This document shows positions 35,846 through 45,373 of a stretch of 45,422 nucleotides of DNA, one piece after another (within the stretch, counting starts at the first letter, position 1; the number at the start of each line of letters is the position of its first letter). The DNA comes from Brevibacterium sp. (lineage in GTDB: Bacteria > Actinomycetota > Actinomycetes > Actinomycetales > Brevibacteriaceae): NCBI GenBank assembly GCA_030457025.1, contig JAKDSA010000020.1, positions 1 through 45,422 on the forward strand. Reading direction: 5' to 3'. Below the pieces are notes generated by a model. That model was not told where the DNA came from. It ran no database searches and saw nothing but the letters and a program-made list of their open reading frames with translations. A program made the position numbers and the translations under genes.

Positions 35846-36505
35846 TCATCCCTCGAGAAGCTGGGCGAACGGGGTGATGAACTCCGGATTGAACTCATCG
35901 TCGCTGCTCGGATTCGTCCGCTGTGTGGGATGGCCGAACTCACCGGTCGCTTCGACATCTGCGCCGTGCAGGCTCGCTGCCAGTCCGATCAGCTCGTCGC
36001 TGGCCTGAGAGATCCGGGCACCCAGGCTGCGGCCGCCCTCGACGCTGCCCCAGTCATCGGTCGCGGCGAAGACCGTCGTCGGCACGACGATGCCCTTGAG
36101 GTAGGACAGCATCGGGCGCAGCACGGTCTCGCCCGCCAGCGAGTGCCGCGGTGTGCCGCCGGTGGAGCCGATGAGCACGGGCTTGTTCGCCAGTGCCTTC
36201 TCGTCGATGAGCTGCCAGAACAGGGTGTGCAGTCCCACCGGCGCGACCTTGTACACGGGTGCGACGGTGACGATCACGTCCGCCTCGGCGACTGTGGCGA
36301 ATGCCGCCTCGAGGTTCTCCGATCGGAACCCGGTCAGGGCCATATCGGTGAGGTCCGAGCTCAGGTTCCGTACATTGACGTGCTCGGTCTCCGGGCTCAG
36401 GCCCGCATCGTCTGCCGCCGAGGTGGCCGCCGCGGTGATCTTGTTCGCCAGTTTCAGTGTGGTCGAGTCCTCGCTCAGCGAGGTCGTGATGCTGAGAATG
36501 CGCAT
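35846..36505 (-). CDS. NADPH-dependent FMN reductase
   Basis: Flavodoxin-fold FMN reductase (219 residues) of the CE1759-type family, expected to supply reduced FMN to the monooxygenase encoded just upstream. It has the N-terminal phosphate-binding loop region (ITTSLSEDSTTLKLA) and the VAPVYKVAPVGLHTLFWQLI and STGGTPRHS flavin segments. Start and upstream stop share a base (TGATG), and its stop overlaps the MarR gene, so all three are coupled. Confidence 0.9.
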   Translation of the reverse strand: MRILSITTSLSEDSTTLKLANKITAAATSAADDAGLSPETEHVNVRNLSSDLTDMALTGFRSENLEAAFATVAEADVIVTVAPVYKVAPVGLHTLFWQLIDEKALANKPVLIGSTGGTPRHSLAGETVLRPMLSYLKGIVVPTTVFAATDDWGSVEGGRSLGARISQASDELIGLAASLHGADVEATGEFGHPTQRTNPSSDDEFNPEFITPFAQLLEG

Positions 36506-37683
36506 CAGCGATCAGCTCCTTGGGTGTCGTTCTGCTCTGCGGCCCTGGCCTGACGGTCGGCATAGGCACGCGATCCTTCTCCGCCGCCGGGGATGGGGTC
36601 CCGGCCTTCGCGGTGACGGACGACGAGCGATTCGTGTGTCGGGGCGTCGGGGACTTCGGCGGGACGGTTCTTCGCAAATTCCTTCCGCAGAACCGGCACG
36701 ACTTCCTCGCCGAGGAGGTCGAGCTGTTCCAGCACCGTCTTCTGGGGCAGTCCCGCATGGTCGATGAGGAACAGCTGACGCTGATAGTCGCCAGCCCATT
36801 CGCGGAAGCTCAGGGTGCGTTCGATGACCTGCTGGGGTGATCCGACGGTCAGCGGCGTCTGGGTCGAGAAGTCCTCGAGGCTGGGGCCGTGGCCGTAGAC
36901 CGGTGCGTTGTCGAAGTACGGTCGGAACTCGCTGACGGCGTCCTGTGAGTTCTTGCGCATGAATATCTGACCGCCGAGTCCGACGATCGCCTGGTTCGCG
37001 GCTCCGTGTCCGTAGTACTCGTAGCGCTGACGGTAGAGCTGGATCATGCGGGCTGTGTGGGACATCGGCCAGAAGATGTTGTTGTGGAAGAACCCGTCGC
37101 CGTAGTACGCGGCCTGCTCGGCGATTTCGGGGCTGCGGATCGATCCGTGCCACACGAAGGGCGGGACGTCGTCGAGTGGTGTCGGTGTGACGGTGAACCC
37201 GCCCAGGGGCGTGCGGAACTTGCCTTCCCAATCGATGTTCTTCTCCCGCCAGAGGCGGTAGAGCAGATTGTAGTTCTCGACCGCCAGCGGGATGCCCGAG
37301 CGGATGTCCTTACCGAACCAGGGGTAGACGGGGCCGGTGTTGCCCCGGCCCATGATCAGGCTAATGCGACCATCGGAGAGATGCTGAGCATACGAGTAGT
37401 CTTCGGCGATGCGCACCGGGTCGGTCGTGGTGATCAGTGTGGTGGCTGTTGACAGGTGCAGATTCTCGGTCTGTGCCGCAATGTTCGAGAGCAGCACGGG
37501 CGGGCTCGCGGGTGCGACGAATGGCGGGTTGTGGTGCTGACCGGTGGCGAAGACGTCGAGGCCGACCTCTTCGGCCTTCTTGGCGATCTCGACCGTGTTC
37601 TTGATCCGCTGGTTCTCAGACACCGTGGTCCCATTGGTGGGATCGGTGGTGACGTCTCCAATGGTGAAGATTCCCAGTTCCAT
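36505..37683 (-). CDS. Luciferase-like flavin monooxygenase
   Basis: LLM-class flavin-dependent oxidoreductase (392 residues), of the CE1758-type family that is usually paired with an FMN reductase. TIM-barrel pattern with GLDVFATGQHHNPPF near the N terminus, TTTDPVRIAEDYSYAQHLSDGRISLIMGRG and AEQAAYYGDGFFHNN. The last 60 residues are polar and probably disordered. The ATG at 37683 has GAAGGAG upstream. First gene of the operon with the reductase and MarR regulator. Substrate unknown; neighbouring cysE-cysK allows an organosulfur role, which is conjecture. Confidence 0.92.
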   Translation of the reverse strand: MELGIFTIGDVTTDPTNGTTVSENQRIKNTVEIAKKAEEVGLDVFATGQHHNPPFVAPASPPVLLSNIAAQTENLHLSTATTLITTTDPVRIAEDYSYAQHLSDGRISLIMGRGNTGPVYPWFGKDIRSGIPLAVENYNLLYRLWREKNIDWEGKFRTPLGGFTVTPTPLDDVPPFVWHGSIRSPEIAEQAAYYGDGFFHNNIFWPMSHTARMIQLYRQRYEYYGHGAANQAIVGLGGQIFMRKNSQDAVSEFRPYFDNAPVYGHGPSLEDFSTQTPLTVGSPQQVIERTLSFREWAGDYQRQLFLIDHAGLPQKTVLEQLDLLGEEVVPVLRKEFAKNRPAEVPDAPTHESLVVRHREGRDPIPGGGEGSRAYADRQARAAEQNDTQGADR

Positions 37684-37751
37684 GCCTGCTCCTTCTGCTC
37701 GCCGCTCGCGAACTCTCATCCAACCGAATAGCTTCAGTTTTGAAGTAACTA

Positions 37752-37765
37752 GTTGAAAGTTTAAC
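37752..37765 (-). promoter_or_regulatory. Candidate MarR operator and -10 of the monooxygenase operon
   Basis: Imperfect palindrome GTTGAA-AG-TTTAAC (5 of 6 pairs) in an AT-rich patch about 70 bases before the monooxygenase gene; TAAACT (37758-37763, minus strand) overlaps it as a possible -10. AACTAGTT just beside it is another short palindrome. Confidence 0.35.
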
Positions 37766-37925
37766 AGAGCAGGGTTGGAAAGTATTCCCAAGGGTCCGAA
37801 CACAGCAACCGCCGGGCCCTTCCGAGTCGAGACCCCTCAGGGATGTCGACCGGGATGGTCCGGCGAAGACCGTGCTGCTTGAGTGAAGACCGTGATACCG
37901 GCTGTCGGTTGGCGCCGGAAGACCC

Positions 37926-38606
37926 TCAGATCCAGATGGCTGGGTCGATCAGTTCGAAGTCGGCGTACTTCGAACGTGTGTCATCGGCATCCGACCCGCC
38001 CACCTCGGCGCCGGCGGGCTTCTTGTAGGGCCGGACCTTGGCAGGGATTCCGACCGCGCTCGAGTCTGCGGCGACGTCCTTGACGACGACCGCATTTGCG
38101 CCGACCGAGGAGTTGTCACCCACGACGACCGGCCCGAGGATCTTCGCCCCGGCCCCGACGAGGACGTGGTTGCCGATCGTCGGGTGACGCTTCCTCTGCT
38201 CCATCGACGTCCCGCCCAGGGTGACCTGGTGGTAGAGCATCACATCGTCGCCGATCTCCGAGGTCTCGCCGATGACGACCCCGTTGGCATGGTCGATGAA
38301 GAAGCGTCGCCCGATCTGCGCCGCGGGATGGATCTCGACACCCGTCAGGGTCCGCACGGCCTGTGACATCAGCCGGGCAGGCACCTTGGCGGCGTCATTG
38401 CGCCACAGTCGGTGCAGGCCACGGTGCGCCCAGATCGCGTGCATGCCCGGGTAGGAGACCAGCGAGACGAAGTCGCTCGTGGCCGCCGGGTCGCGTCTGC
38501 GAACGGTATCGAGATCCTCGCGCAATGTCGCGCGCACCCCTGGTCGGCTCAGCCCGTAGGCTGCCGCTCCGATCGCCGCAGCCGCCACAGTCCACAGTGC
38601 CTTCAT
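37926..38606 (-). CDS. cysE: Serine O-acetyltransferase
   Basis: Acetyl-CoA plus serine gives O-acetylserine, the acceptor for sulfide in cysteine synthesis. Left-handed beta-helix enzyme (226 residues) with the catalytic His in [11 protein letters not shown] and the hexapeptide repeats through [25 protein letters not shown]. The N terminus begins with a hydrophobic stretch ([18 protein letters not shown]) in place of the usual soluble helices, and the helical domain is short. The chain ends in Ile; in known cysteine synthase complexes this terminal Ile enters the CysK active site. Follows cysK after 125 bases. Confidence 0.95.
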   Translation of the reverse strand: MKALWTVAAAAIGAAAYGLSRPGVRATLREDLDTVRRRDPAATSDFVSLVSYPGMHAIWAHRGLHRLWRNDAAKVPARLMSQAVRTLTGVEIHPAAQIGRRFFIDHANGVVIGETSEIGDDVMLYHQVTLGGTSMEQRKRHPTIGNHVLVGAGAKILGPVVVGDNSSVGANAVVVKDVAADSSAVGIPAKVRPYKKPAGAEVGGSDADDTRSKYADFELIDPAIWI

Positions 38607-38652
38607 CTCAACAGTCCTTCTTGCTCGTCATCGTCGGTCATCGATGCCGCAA

Positions 38653-38678
38653 GGGCGCCAAACGTGTGTTTGACGCCC
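38653..38678 (-). other. Hairpin between cysK and cysE
   Basis: Stem of 11 positions (GGGCG-x-CAAAC with its complement, G-U paired at x on the minus strand) and a 4-base loop. No T tract follows, so it may be a partial terminator or stability element that lowers cysE relative to cysK. Confidence 0.5.
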
Positions 38679-38731
38679 TCGCCGCGCAACTGGCGCCTGC
38701 CACAGGCAGTGCTCAGTCGAAGCTGCTCCGC

Positions 38732-39658
38732 TCAGTCCATGTATTCGGCGAACAGCGGAGTCGTCAGGTAGCGCTCACCGAAGTCAGGCAGGATGACGAC
38801 GATGCGCTTGCCGGCGTTCTCCGGGCGTGCGCCCAACTCTTCGGCTGCGATGAGTGCGGCACCGGAGGAGATTCCGACGAGCAGCCCCTCTTCCTTGGCG
38901 ACCTCGCGGGCGCGGGTGAAGGCATCGTCGTTCTCGATGGTGACGACCTCATCGTAGATCTTGGTGTCGAGCACACCGGGGACGAAGTTCGCGCCGAGGC
39001 CCTGGATCATGTGCGGGCCAGCGTCTCCGCCGGAGAGGATCGGGGATGCTGCGGGCTCGACGGCGACGATCTTGACGTCCGGTTTCGCCTCACGCAGGGC
39101 GGCTCCGGCACCGGTGATGGTTCCGCCGGTCCCGATGCCCGAGACGAAGATGTCGACCTTGCCGTCGGTGTCGGCGAGGATCTCGGGGCCGGTGGTGCTG
39201 CGGTGGATATCAGCATTGGCCTGGTTCTCGAACTGACGGACCAGGACTGCACCGTCGGCGGCAAGCTCTTCGGCCTTGTCGACAGCACCCTTCATGCCCT
39301 TGGTCTTGTCGGTGAGGACGAGCTCGGCGCCGAAGGCGCGCAGAAGTGCACGACGTTCCTTCGACATGGATTCCGGCATGGTCAGCAGAACTTTGTAGCC
39401 GCGGGAGGTGCCCACCATCGCCAGGGCGATTCCGGTGTTGCCGGAGGTCGCTTCGACGATCGTTCCGCCCGACTTGAGCTCGCCCGAGGCTTCGGCGGCG
39501 TCGATCATCGCGACGCCGATGCGGTCCTTGACCGAGTTCGCGGGATTATAGGATTCGAGCTTGGCGATGATCTCCGCGCCGGAGCGTTCGCTCGCCTGAT
39601 TCACACGAATCAGCGGAGTGCGGCCGACCAGTTCGGAAACGTTGTTGAAGATGGTCAA
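38732..39658 (-). CDS. cysK: Cysteine synthase (O-acetylserine sulfhydrylase)
   Basis: PLP enzyme making cysteine from O-acetylserine and sulfide. The 308 residues contain the PLP Lys44 in NPANSVKDR, the substrate loop TSGNTG (about 73-78) and the [10 protein letters not shown] phosphate loop. TTG at 39656-39658 is chosen as start: AAAGGA stands 6 bases upstream and the protein then begins as its relatives do; a GTG at 39673 in frame lacks a site. First gene of cysK-cysE. A structured stretch with two hairpins precedes it. Confidence 0.95.
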   Translation of the reverse strand: MTIFNNVSELVGRTPLIRVNQASERSGAEIIAKLESYNPANSVKDRIGVAMIDAAEASGELKSGGTIVEATSGNTGIALAMVGTSRGYKVLLTMPESMSKERRALLRAFGAELVLTDKTKGMKGAVDKAEELAADGAVLVRQFENQANADIHRSTTGPEILADTDGKVDIFVSGIGTGGTITGAGAALREAKPDVKIVAVEPAASPILSGGDAGPHMIQGLGANFVPGVLDTKIYDEVVTIENDDAFTRAREVAKEEGLLVGISSGAALIAAEELGARPENAGKRIVVILPDFGERYLTTPLFAEYMD

Positions 39659-40130
39659 GACATATCCTTTCACGCATTATTGTTCGCCCGATGCTGAGGG
39701 CTGTGACGAAGGCGTCACCCAACCATCAGCCAAAGGCTTCAGCTGCTGATTTCGTCTCGTGGACCGAGACGGCTCATCACCATCATAACCACGCGGTATT
39801 CGCCGTTGTTCCCGTGGTAGTTGCTCAACAATCGATGTTCGCTTCAGGCGAAATACGCAGTTGCCGCGAGTCATCATCAACGCGACAGCCGCATGTGGTG
39901 GCGTCGACATGTGCCGGAGTCCAAAGAACCGCTGAACAATCAGAGGTGCGAATGTCGATGTCCTCTCCTCCCACGTGGCCGTTTCCCTACTGCTGGTGGG
40001 ACGCAGATCTGAGACGCCGAGGCGGGGCTGCCGGTGCTGACGGGCCGCGGAAGATCGAGTGGACGATCAAGGCGAAGATCGATCGCAGGGGCAGGGCGAA
40101 GCTGAGACCGAACGCTGCGGGGAAAGCCGA
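39659..40130. other. cysK / def divergent region with hairpins
   Basis: No gene is certain. On the cysK (minus) strand lie TATGAT (39782-39787) as a possible -10, a perfect 7-bp hairpin (39753-39771), a perfect 6-bp hairpin (39703-39718), and further up TTCGC-CTGAA-GCGAA (39838-39852). On the plus strand the def frame stays open through the whole region but without a credible start. A 52-codon open frame on the minus strand from 40146 is also unsupported. Confidence 0.45.
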
Positions 40131-40136
40131 TACGAT
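40131..40136 (+). promoter_or_regulatory. def -10 element (leaderless promoter)
   Basis: TACGAT followed by 7 bases and the def ATG at 40144; no ribosome site. Confidence 0.45.
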
Positions 40137-40143
40137 TGTCCTC

Positions 40144-40716
40144 ATGCCTATTCATCCCATCGTCATCTACGGCGAGCCTGTGCTGCATCAGCGGGGCGAG
40201 AAGATCACTGACTTCGACGACGAGCTTGCAGCCCTCGTCGCCGACATGCATGAGACGCTCGACGCCAGCAACGGGGTCGGCCTGGCCGCTCCGCAGATCG
40301 GGGTGGGAAAGCGCATCTTCGTCTACAACGCCGAAGACGATGCAGGAATCCGCAGACGAGGTGTCTTCATCAACCCGCTGCTCATTGCGTCGAAAGTCCC
40401 CGACACCCGACCGGATCCCGATGACGAGACCGAAGGATGCCTTTCGGTGCCCAGCCTCGACTTTCCGCTCAAGCGCGCGGACCGTGTCACGGTCAACGGT
40501 GTCGACGAAACGGGCCAGTCGGTGTCACTGACCGCCGAAGGGTGGTTCGCCCGCATCATGCAGCACGAATACGATCACCTGCAGGGCACGCTCTATGTCG
40601 ATCGTCTCGACAAGCGCTGGTCAAAGAAGTGGAAGAAGGAGCAGGCCGCCAACGGCTACAACGTCCCCGGTCGTTCATGGACGCCGGGCGTCGATCCTGA
40701 TCCCTTCGGTCACTGA
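40144..40716 (+). CDS. def: Peptide deformylase
   Basis: Removes the formyl group from the N-terminal Met of new proteins, at the ribosome exit. The 190 residues carry all three motifs: GVGLAAPQIG (44-53), EGCLSVP with metal-binding Cys99, and QHEYDHLQG with His141, Glu142 and His145. The ATG at 40144 starts the protein at the usual place; the long upstream extension in frame lacks family similarity. Single plus-strand gene, not beside fmt as in many bacteria, so it may be an additional copy. Confidence 0.95.
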   Translation: MPIHPIVIYGEPVLHQRGEKITDFDDELAALVADMHETLDASNGVGLAAPQIGVGKRIFVYNAEDDAGIRRRGVFINPLLIASKVPDTRPDPDDETEGCLSVPSLDFPLKRADRVTVNGVDETGQSVSLTAEGWFARIMQHEYDHLQGTLYVDRLDKRWSKKWKKEQAANGYNVPGRSWTPGVDPDPFGH

Positions 40717-40768
40717 GCCGAGACTGAACGCTGGTGCCTGCTGCCAGGTCATTCCTCGAGCAGCCCGA

Positions 40769-41845
40769 TCACTCCTCGAGGCGATCCTTGTCCGCGGAGG
40801 GTGAGGGCGTGGGTTCCAGCGCGTCGACGGCCTCCTGGGCCGCAGCCAGACGCGAGTCGAAATCGTCGAAGTCATCTGCGGTCTGATCGAGCTCGGCGAC
40901 AAGGTCGGAGATGACCGATGACTGTGATTCGGCGTCGATCCGCAGCTCCCTGAACTGCCAGTCCGCGGAGTCATCGGCAGCTGTCCGGGACAGAACGTCG
41001 AGGACTCGGTCGCCGAGTTCGCGTGAGCGTTCGGAATTGTGGAGCAGCATGAGCTGCTGGTCGAGCTCAGTGAGTCGCTCATAGTACTCATGCATCGACA
41101 GCACACGGTTGGCCATCGAGGTGAAGGCCACAGCAAGTTTCGACAGATACGTCTCGACCGACTTTGCTGTTCCGGCATCCCTGATGCTCTCGATCTCCTC
41201 ACGCAGCCGGACCAGTTCGGACAGTCGGAGACCGATCGAAGCGACAGCATGGTCGAGGTCGACGCGTGAGACATGGTCACGCAGAATCGGGTGGGTCCAG
41301 GCACGTGTTCGCACGATCTTTCGCGCGATGGTCACCGCAAGGTGGAACAGTCGCTGTTCGTCGGTGTCGCGGCCTTCTTTGCGGCCGGGCTGGAATCCCA
41401 GGGAGCCCGGAGTGATCCACTGCGCCTGGTTCACCTTCTGCCGGTTCTTCCGGCTCAAGCGTTTGGGATCACGGAAGTACTTCGGACCGGTGACTGCGGC
41501 GAACACACCGGTGCCCACTGCGGTGACTCCGCCAAGCGCCCCGAAGGTCAGTGCCGCTTCGGCGAAACCGGACAGCAGCGCCAGACCACTCGGGGCTGCG
41601 AAGCCCGCTGTGACCGCCGCGCCGGCGCCGGTGCCGCCCTTGAACAGCATGCTGGAGCGGAAGAAGTTCCGGCGCATCCCCCCGGTGAGCATGATCGCGC
41701 TCGGGGCACCAGCGGTGTAGCGATACCCTCGAGCGTTCCAGGCCTTCATGACGCCCTGGTTGACGCTTTCAGGCACGAGGACGCGATAGATCGGGATCGC
41801 CTTCCCGCATTCGCTCTTCCACAACGACTTCCACGACTGGGACAC
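40769..41845 (-). CDS. Unrecognised membrane-associated protein
   Basis: Not recognised. The 358 residues have a basic N-terminal part (about 1-65), a hydrophobic Gly/Ala-rich stretch (about 68-118) able to form one or two membrane helices, and a long helical C-terminal region (about 165-340) rich in Leu, Glu, Asp and Arg with heptad-like spacing, ending in an acidic tail. No catalytic motif seen. The GTG at 41845 is chosen for GGAGG 8 bases upstream. It lies downstream of gatB on the same strand but separated by a strong hairpin, and converges with def. Confidence 0.7.
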   Translation of the reverse strand: MSQSWKSLWKSECGKAIPIYRVLVPESVNQGVMKAWNARGYRYTAGAPSAIMLTGGMRRNFFRSSMLFKGGTGAGAAVTAGFAAPSGLALLSGFAEAALTFGALGGVTAVGTGVFAAVTGPKYFRDPKRLSRKNRQKVNQAQWITPGSLGFQPGRKEGRDTDEQRLFHLAVTIARKIVRTRAWTHPILRDHVSRVDLDHAVASIGLRLSELVRLREEIESIRDAGTAKSVETYLSKLAVAFTSMANRVLSMHEYYERLTELDQQLMLLHNSERSRELGDRVLDVLSRTAADDSADWQFRELRIDAESQSSVISDLVAELDQTADDFDDFDSRLAAAQEAVDALEPTPSPSADKDRLEE

Positions 41846-41937
41846 CGCTCTCACCTCCACACACGGATGGCACCGCACGCCGAACCCTCCGGTTCCTTGT
41901 CCGGCCGAGTCGGCACCTGGCCCGTGAGAATGCGAAC

Positions 41938-41986
41938 AGCCACACCCTCCGGACTTCTTTGGTGTCCAAGTCTAGAGGGTGTGGCT
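41938..41986 (-). terminator. Strong hairpin downstream of gatB
   Basis: Perfect 12-bp arms (41938-41949 and 41975-41986) with a second inner stem GACTT/AAGTC. It probably ends the gatCAB transcript, although the minus-strand sequence after it (TGTTCGC) is not a T tract. Confidence 0.65.
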
Positions 41987-42045
41987 GGATCAATCCTGAG
42001 TTCTGTTCACCCGATCAGGCGATTGCTCGTCTGCTCATGGCTGAC

Positions 42046-43527
42046 TCAGCCGTTGATCTTGGCCAGGATCAGGTCCTTGGCCTTTCCGGCATCGGCCTGC
42101 CCGCGGGTGGCCTTCATGATCGGGCCCATCAGGGCACCGATGGCCTGCATCTTGCCACCCTTGATCTTCTCGACCACGTCGGGGTTGGCAGCGATCGCCT
42201 CCTCGACAGCGGCTTCGAGGGCGCCGGTGTCTTCGACGATCTCAAGACCTCGGGAACCCATCACCTCGGCGGGGTCGCCTTCTCCGTCGGCAACGGCCGT
42301 CAGGACGTCTTTCGCAAGCTTGTCATTGAGCTTGCCGTCGTTGATCAGCCCGATCAGGGCCGCGACCTGAGCGGGTGTGACGAGCTCGGCGGGGTGCTGG
42401 TCCTTCTGGTTGGCCAGCCTGGCCACTTCCCCGGTCCACCATTTGCGTGCCGCTGCGGGTTTCGCGCCGGCGGCCACGGTGTCGTCGATGGCTTCGAGCA
42501 GACCCGCGTTGACGATGTCGCGCATCTCCAGATCGGAGAACTCCCACTCCCCGATCAGGCGGCGGCGCTTCTGGGCCGGCAGTTCGGGCAGAGTCCCCCG
42601 CAGCTCCTCAACCCAATCGCGACTGGGTACGAGCGGAACGAGGTCCGGTTCGGGGAAGTAGCGGTAGTCGTCGGCGTCGGACTTCGGACGCCCCGACGAG
42701 GTCTCACCCGTGCCCTCATGGAAGTGACGGGTCTCCTGGACGATCTTCTCGCCGGCTTCGAGCCGCGTGGCCTGGCGGGCGATCTCGTAGCGGACCGCGC
42801 GCTCGATCGAGCGGAAGGAGTTGACGTTCTTCGTCTCCGTGCGGGTGCCCAGCGGAGCATCCGGACTTTCACGCAGGGAGACGTTGACGTCGGCACGGAC
42901 GTTGCCCTGCTCCATGCGTGCTTCCGAGACGCCCAGGGCACGGAAGATGTCACGCAGCGTGCGCACGTAGGTGGAGGCCACCTCGGCGGCCCGATCCCCG
43001 GTCCCGGTGATCGGGTGGGTCACGATCTCGACCAGGGGCACACCGGCGCGGTTGTAGTCGACCAGGGAATATTCGGCTCCGTGGATGCGGCCGTCTGAGC
43101 CGCCGATATGGGTGTTCTTGCCTGCGTCTTCCTCCATATGGGCGCGCTCGATGGGGACGGTGAACATCGTCCCGTCTTCGAGTTCGATCTCGAGCTCGCC
43201 CTCCGAGGCGATGGGCTCATCGGACTGGCTGGTCTGGAAGTCCTTGGGCACGTCCGGGTAGAAGTAGTTCTTCCGGGCGAAGCGGCAGGTCTCTGCGATC
43301 TCACAGTCCAGCGCCAGGCCGATCTTGATCGCGTATTCGACGCCCTTCTCGTTGACAACGGGAAGGGAACCGGGCAGGCCCAGGGAGGTGGGGGTGATGC
43401 TGGTGTTCGGTCCGCCTCCGAAGGTGTTGGGGGCGGCGTCGAACATTTTGGTCGCGGTGCCCAGTTCGACGTGGACTTCGATGCCGATGACCGGATCGTA
43501 TTTTCTGATCGCGTCTTCGTATTTCAC
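42046..43527 (-). CDS. gatB: Asp/Glu-tRNA amidotransferase subunit B
   Basis: Subunit of GatCAB, which amidates misacylated Glu-tRNA(Gln), and Asp-tRNA(Asn), in organisms lacking the direct synthetases. GatB binds the tRNA and activates the acyl group with ATP. The 493 residues include the signature [15 protein letters not shown] at the N terminus, the kinase-like domain with [13 protein letters not shown] and the C-terminal helical YqeY-like tail (about 330-493). It overlaps gatA by 4 bases (ATGA). In mycobacteria pfkA lies between gatA and gatB; here they are contiguous. Confidence 0.97.
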   Translation of the reverse strand: MKYEDAIRKYDPVIGIEVHVELGTATKMFDAAPNTFGGGPNTSITPTSLGLPGSLPVVNEKGVEYAIKIGLALDCEIAETCRFARKNYFYPDVPKDFQTSQSDEPIASEGELEIELEDGTMFTVPIERAHMEEDAGKNTHIGGSDGRIHGAEYSLVDYNRAGVPLVEIVTHPITGTGDRAAEVASTYVRTLRDIFRALGVSEARMEQGNVRADVNVSLRESPDAPLGTRTETKNVNSFRSIERAVRYEIARQATRLEAGEKIVQETRHFHEGTGETSSGRPKSDADDYRYFPEPDLVPLVPSRDWVEELRGTLPELPAQKRRRLIGEWEFSDLEMRDIVNAGLLEAIDDTVAAGAKPAAARKWWTGEVARLANQKDQHPAELVTPAQVAALIGLINDGKLNDKLAKDVLTAVADGEGDPAEVMGSRGLEIVEDTGALEAAVEEAIAANPDVVEKIKGGKMQAIGALMGPIMKATRGQADAGKAKDLILAKING

Positions 43528-45029
43528 TTGGTGGTCAGTCCTTCCGCGAGAGTATCGAGCACACGAGTCCCGGAGGCTTCCAAGGCTGCTTCGAGCGGGC
43601 CGGCCACCTCGTACATCGTCACGTCCTCCCGTGCAGGAGCGAGGATCTGGAATCCGACGGGCAGACCGCCGGCAAGACCCGCGGGCAGGGACAGTCCGGG
43701 GATTCCGGCGAGGTTGGCCGGGATCGTCGCAACATCGCCGAGGTAGAGCGCCATCGGGTCGGCCGCCGCTTCGGCACCGAACTTCAGTGCCGTCGTCGGT
43801 GCCGTCGGTGAGACGAGGACGTCGCAGGACTCGAAGGCCTTGGCAAAGTCGTTCTGCACCAGGGTGCGGACCTTCTGCGCCGAACCGTAGTAGGCGTCGT
43901 AGTAGCCGGCCGAGAGAGCGTACGTGCCGAGGATGATGCGGCGCTTGACCTCATCACCGAACCCGGCGGCGCGGGTTGCCGCCATGACCGTTTCAGCAGT
44001 GATCGGACCCGACTCCGGTTCGCTGCGCAGCCCATAGCGCATGCCGTCATAGCGAGCTAAGTTCGAGGACACTTCGGAGGGCATGAGGAGGTAGTAGGCA
44101 TCGAGTGCGTAGGAAATCGACGGGCAGTCGACCTCGACGATTTCGGCGCCGGCAGCGGCGGCGACATCAAGGGCCGCGGAGAACGCGTCGCGGACCCCGT
44201 CCTGGTAGCCCTCGCCGCGCAGCTGTTTGATGACGCCGAGCTTCTTGCCCGCCAGGTCCGAGGTCTGTGCCGCGGAGACGAAGCCCGCCACCGGGTCCGG
44301 CAGCGAGGTCGAGTCGAGCGGGTCGTGTCCTGCGAGCAGCTCGTGCAGGGCCGCGGCATCGGCAACGCTTCGGCCCATCGGCCCGACCTGATCGAGGCTC
44401 GAGGCCATGGCGATGATGCCGAAGCGCGAAATCGAACCGTAGGTCGGCTTCACGCCGACGGTGCCGGTGAAGGCTGCGGGCTGTCGCACCGAGCCGCCGG
44501 TGTCCGTGCCGACCGACAACGGAGCCTGGAATCCGGCGAGGGCCGCTGCGGCGCCGCCGGAGGAGCCGCCGGGCACGTGCTCGAGGTTCCAAGGGTTGCG
44601 GGTGGTGCCGAGGGCCGAGTGCTCGGTCGTCGATCCCATCGCGAATTCGTCGAGGTTGGTCTTGCCCAGGACCGGGAGTCCGGCGGTCCTGACCTTGTTG
44701 TGCACGGTGGACTCGTAGGGTGGAACCCAGTTTTCGAGCATCTTCGAGGCGGCGGTGGTGCGCACGCCCTCGGTGACGACGAGGTCCTTCAGCGCCACGG
44801 GCACACCGGCCAGGGCGTGGACATCGTCACCGGTGCTGCGCTTGGCGTCAACTGCTTTGGCCGTCTCCAGCGCGAGATCATCGGTGACGGTGATGAATGA
44901 GCCGAAATCGGCTTCGGTGGCGTGGATGCGATCCAGATGCGCCTGGGTCACCTCGACGGAGGAGAACTCGCCGGATTTCAAACCTGCGGCGAGTTCGAGG
45001 GCGCTCCTGTGCGTCAGTTCGCTCATCAT
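43524..45029 (-). CDS. gatA: Asp/Glu-tRNA amidotransferase subunit A
   Basis: Glutaminase subunit that releases ammonia from glutamine and channels it to GatB. Amidase-signature enzyme of 501 residues with the complete triad: Lys81 (ALKDL), cis-Ser156 (PGGSSGG) and nucleophile Ser180 ([10 protein letters not shown]). It starts at one of two adjacent ATG codons (45029 or 45026) overlapping the gatC stop, with GGGGAGGA just upstream. Confidence 0.97.
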   Translation of the reverse strand: MMSELTHRSALELAAGLKSGEFSSVEVTQAHLDRIHATEADFGSFITVTDDLALETAKAVDAKRSTGDDVHALAGVPVALKDLVVTEGVRTTAASKMLENWVPPYESTVHNKVRTAGLPVLGKTNLDEFAMGSTTEHSALGTTRNPWNLEHVPGGSSGGAAAALAGFQAPLSVGTDTGGSVRQPAAFTGTVGVKPTYGSISRFGIIAMASSLDQVGPMGRSVADAAALHELLAGHDPLDSTSLPDPVAGFVSAAQTSDLAGKKLGVIKQLRGEGYQDGVRDAFSAALDVAAAAGAEIVEVDCPSISYALDAYYLLMPSEVSSNLARYDGMRYGLRSEPESGPITAETVMAATRAAGFGDEVKRRIILGTYALSAGYYDAYYGSAQKVRTLVQNDFAKAFESCDVLVSPTAPTTALKFGAEAAADPMALYLGDVATIPANLAGIPGLSLPAGLAGGLPVGFQILAPAREDVTMYEVAGPLEAALEASGTRVLDTLAEGLTTK

Positions 45030-45331
45030 TCCTCCCCAAGGATCTGCGGGACGAGGAATTTGTCATCAGCAGATGCCGGAGCCGAGGCCAGAGCCTGCTC
45101 GCTGGTCAGGGTCTCACCCACGACATCGGGGCGCAGCACGTTCGACAGTGCGATCGGGTGGCTGGTTGCTGGCACATCGTCGCCGGCCACTTCATTGACC
45201 CTGGCGACATTGCTCAAAATGGTGCTCAGGTCACCGGCGAGCGATTTCAGCTCGTCTTCGCCCATGGCGATCCGAGACAGCGAAGCCAAATGCTCAACTT
45301 GCTCGGGGGTGATTGCGGAGGACTCCGTCAT
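45026..45331 (-). CDS. gatC: Asp/Glu-tRNA amidotransferase subunit C
   Basis: Small subunit (101 residues) that wraps around GatA and stabilises the GatA-GatB complex. Typical start [22 protein letters not shown], middle [14 protein letters not shown], and end LRPDVVG...[17 protein letters not shown], with the conserved C-terminal segment. AAAGG stands 6 bases before the ATG. First gene of gatC-gatA-gatB. Confidence 0.96.
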   Translation of the reverse strand: MTESSAITPEQVEHLASLSRIAMGEDELKSLAGDLSTILSNVARVNEVAGDDVPATSHPIALSNVLRPDVVGETLTSEQALASAPASADDKFLVPQILGEE

Positions 45332-45367
45332 TCCCTGCCTTTCATCGTCTCTGTTTACTCGTCAGCA

Positions 45368-45373
45368 AGTCTA
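45368..45373 (-). promoter_or_regulatory. Possible gatCAB -10 element
   Basis: TAGACT on the minus strand, 36 bases before the gatC start; TTCAGA (45393-45398) is a weak -35 with a 19-base spacer. Confidence 0.35.

Noticed and set aside
39771..39815. T-box riboswitch before cysK
   Set aside because: TACCGCG on the minus strand recalls the end of the T-box sequence, but the preceding AGGGTGG part and a specifier stem are not visible.
39691..40143. N-terminal extension of peptide deformylase
   Set aside because: The frame is open but has no ribosome site or family similarity; the enzyme is complete from the ATG at 40144, which has its own -10.
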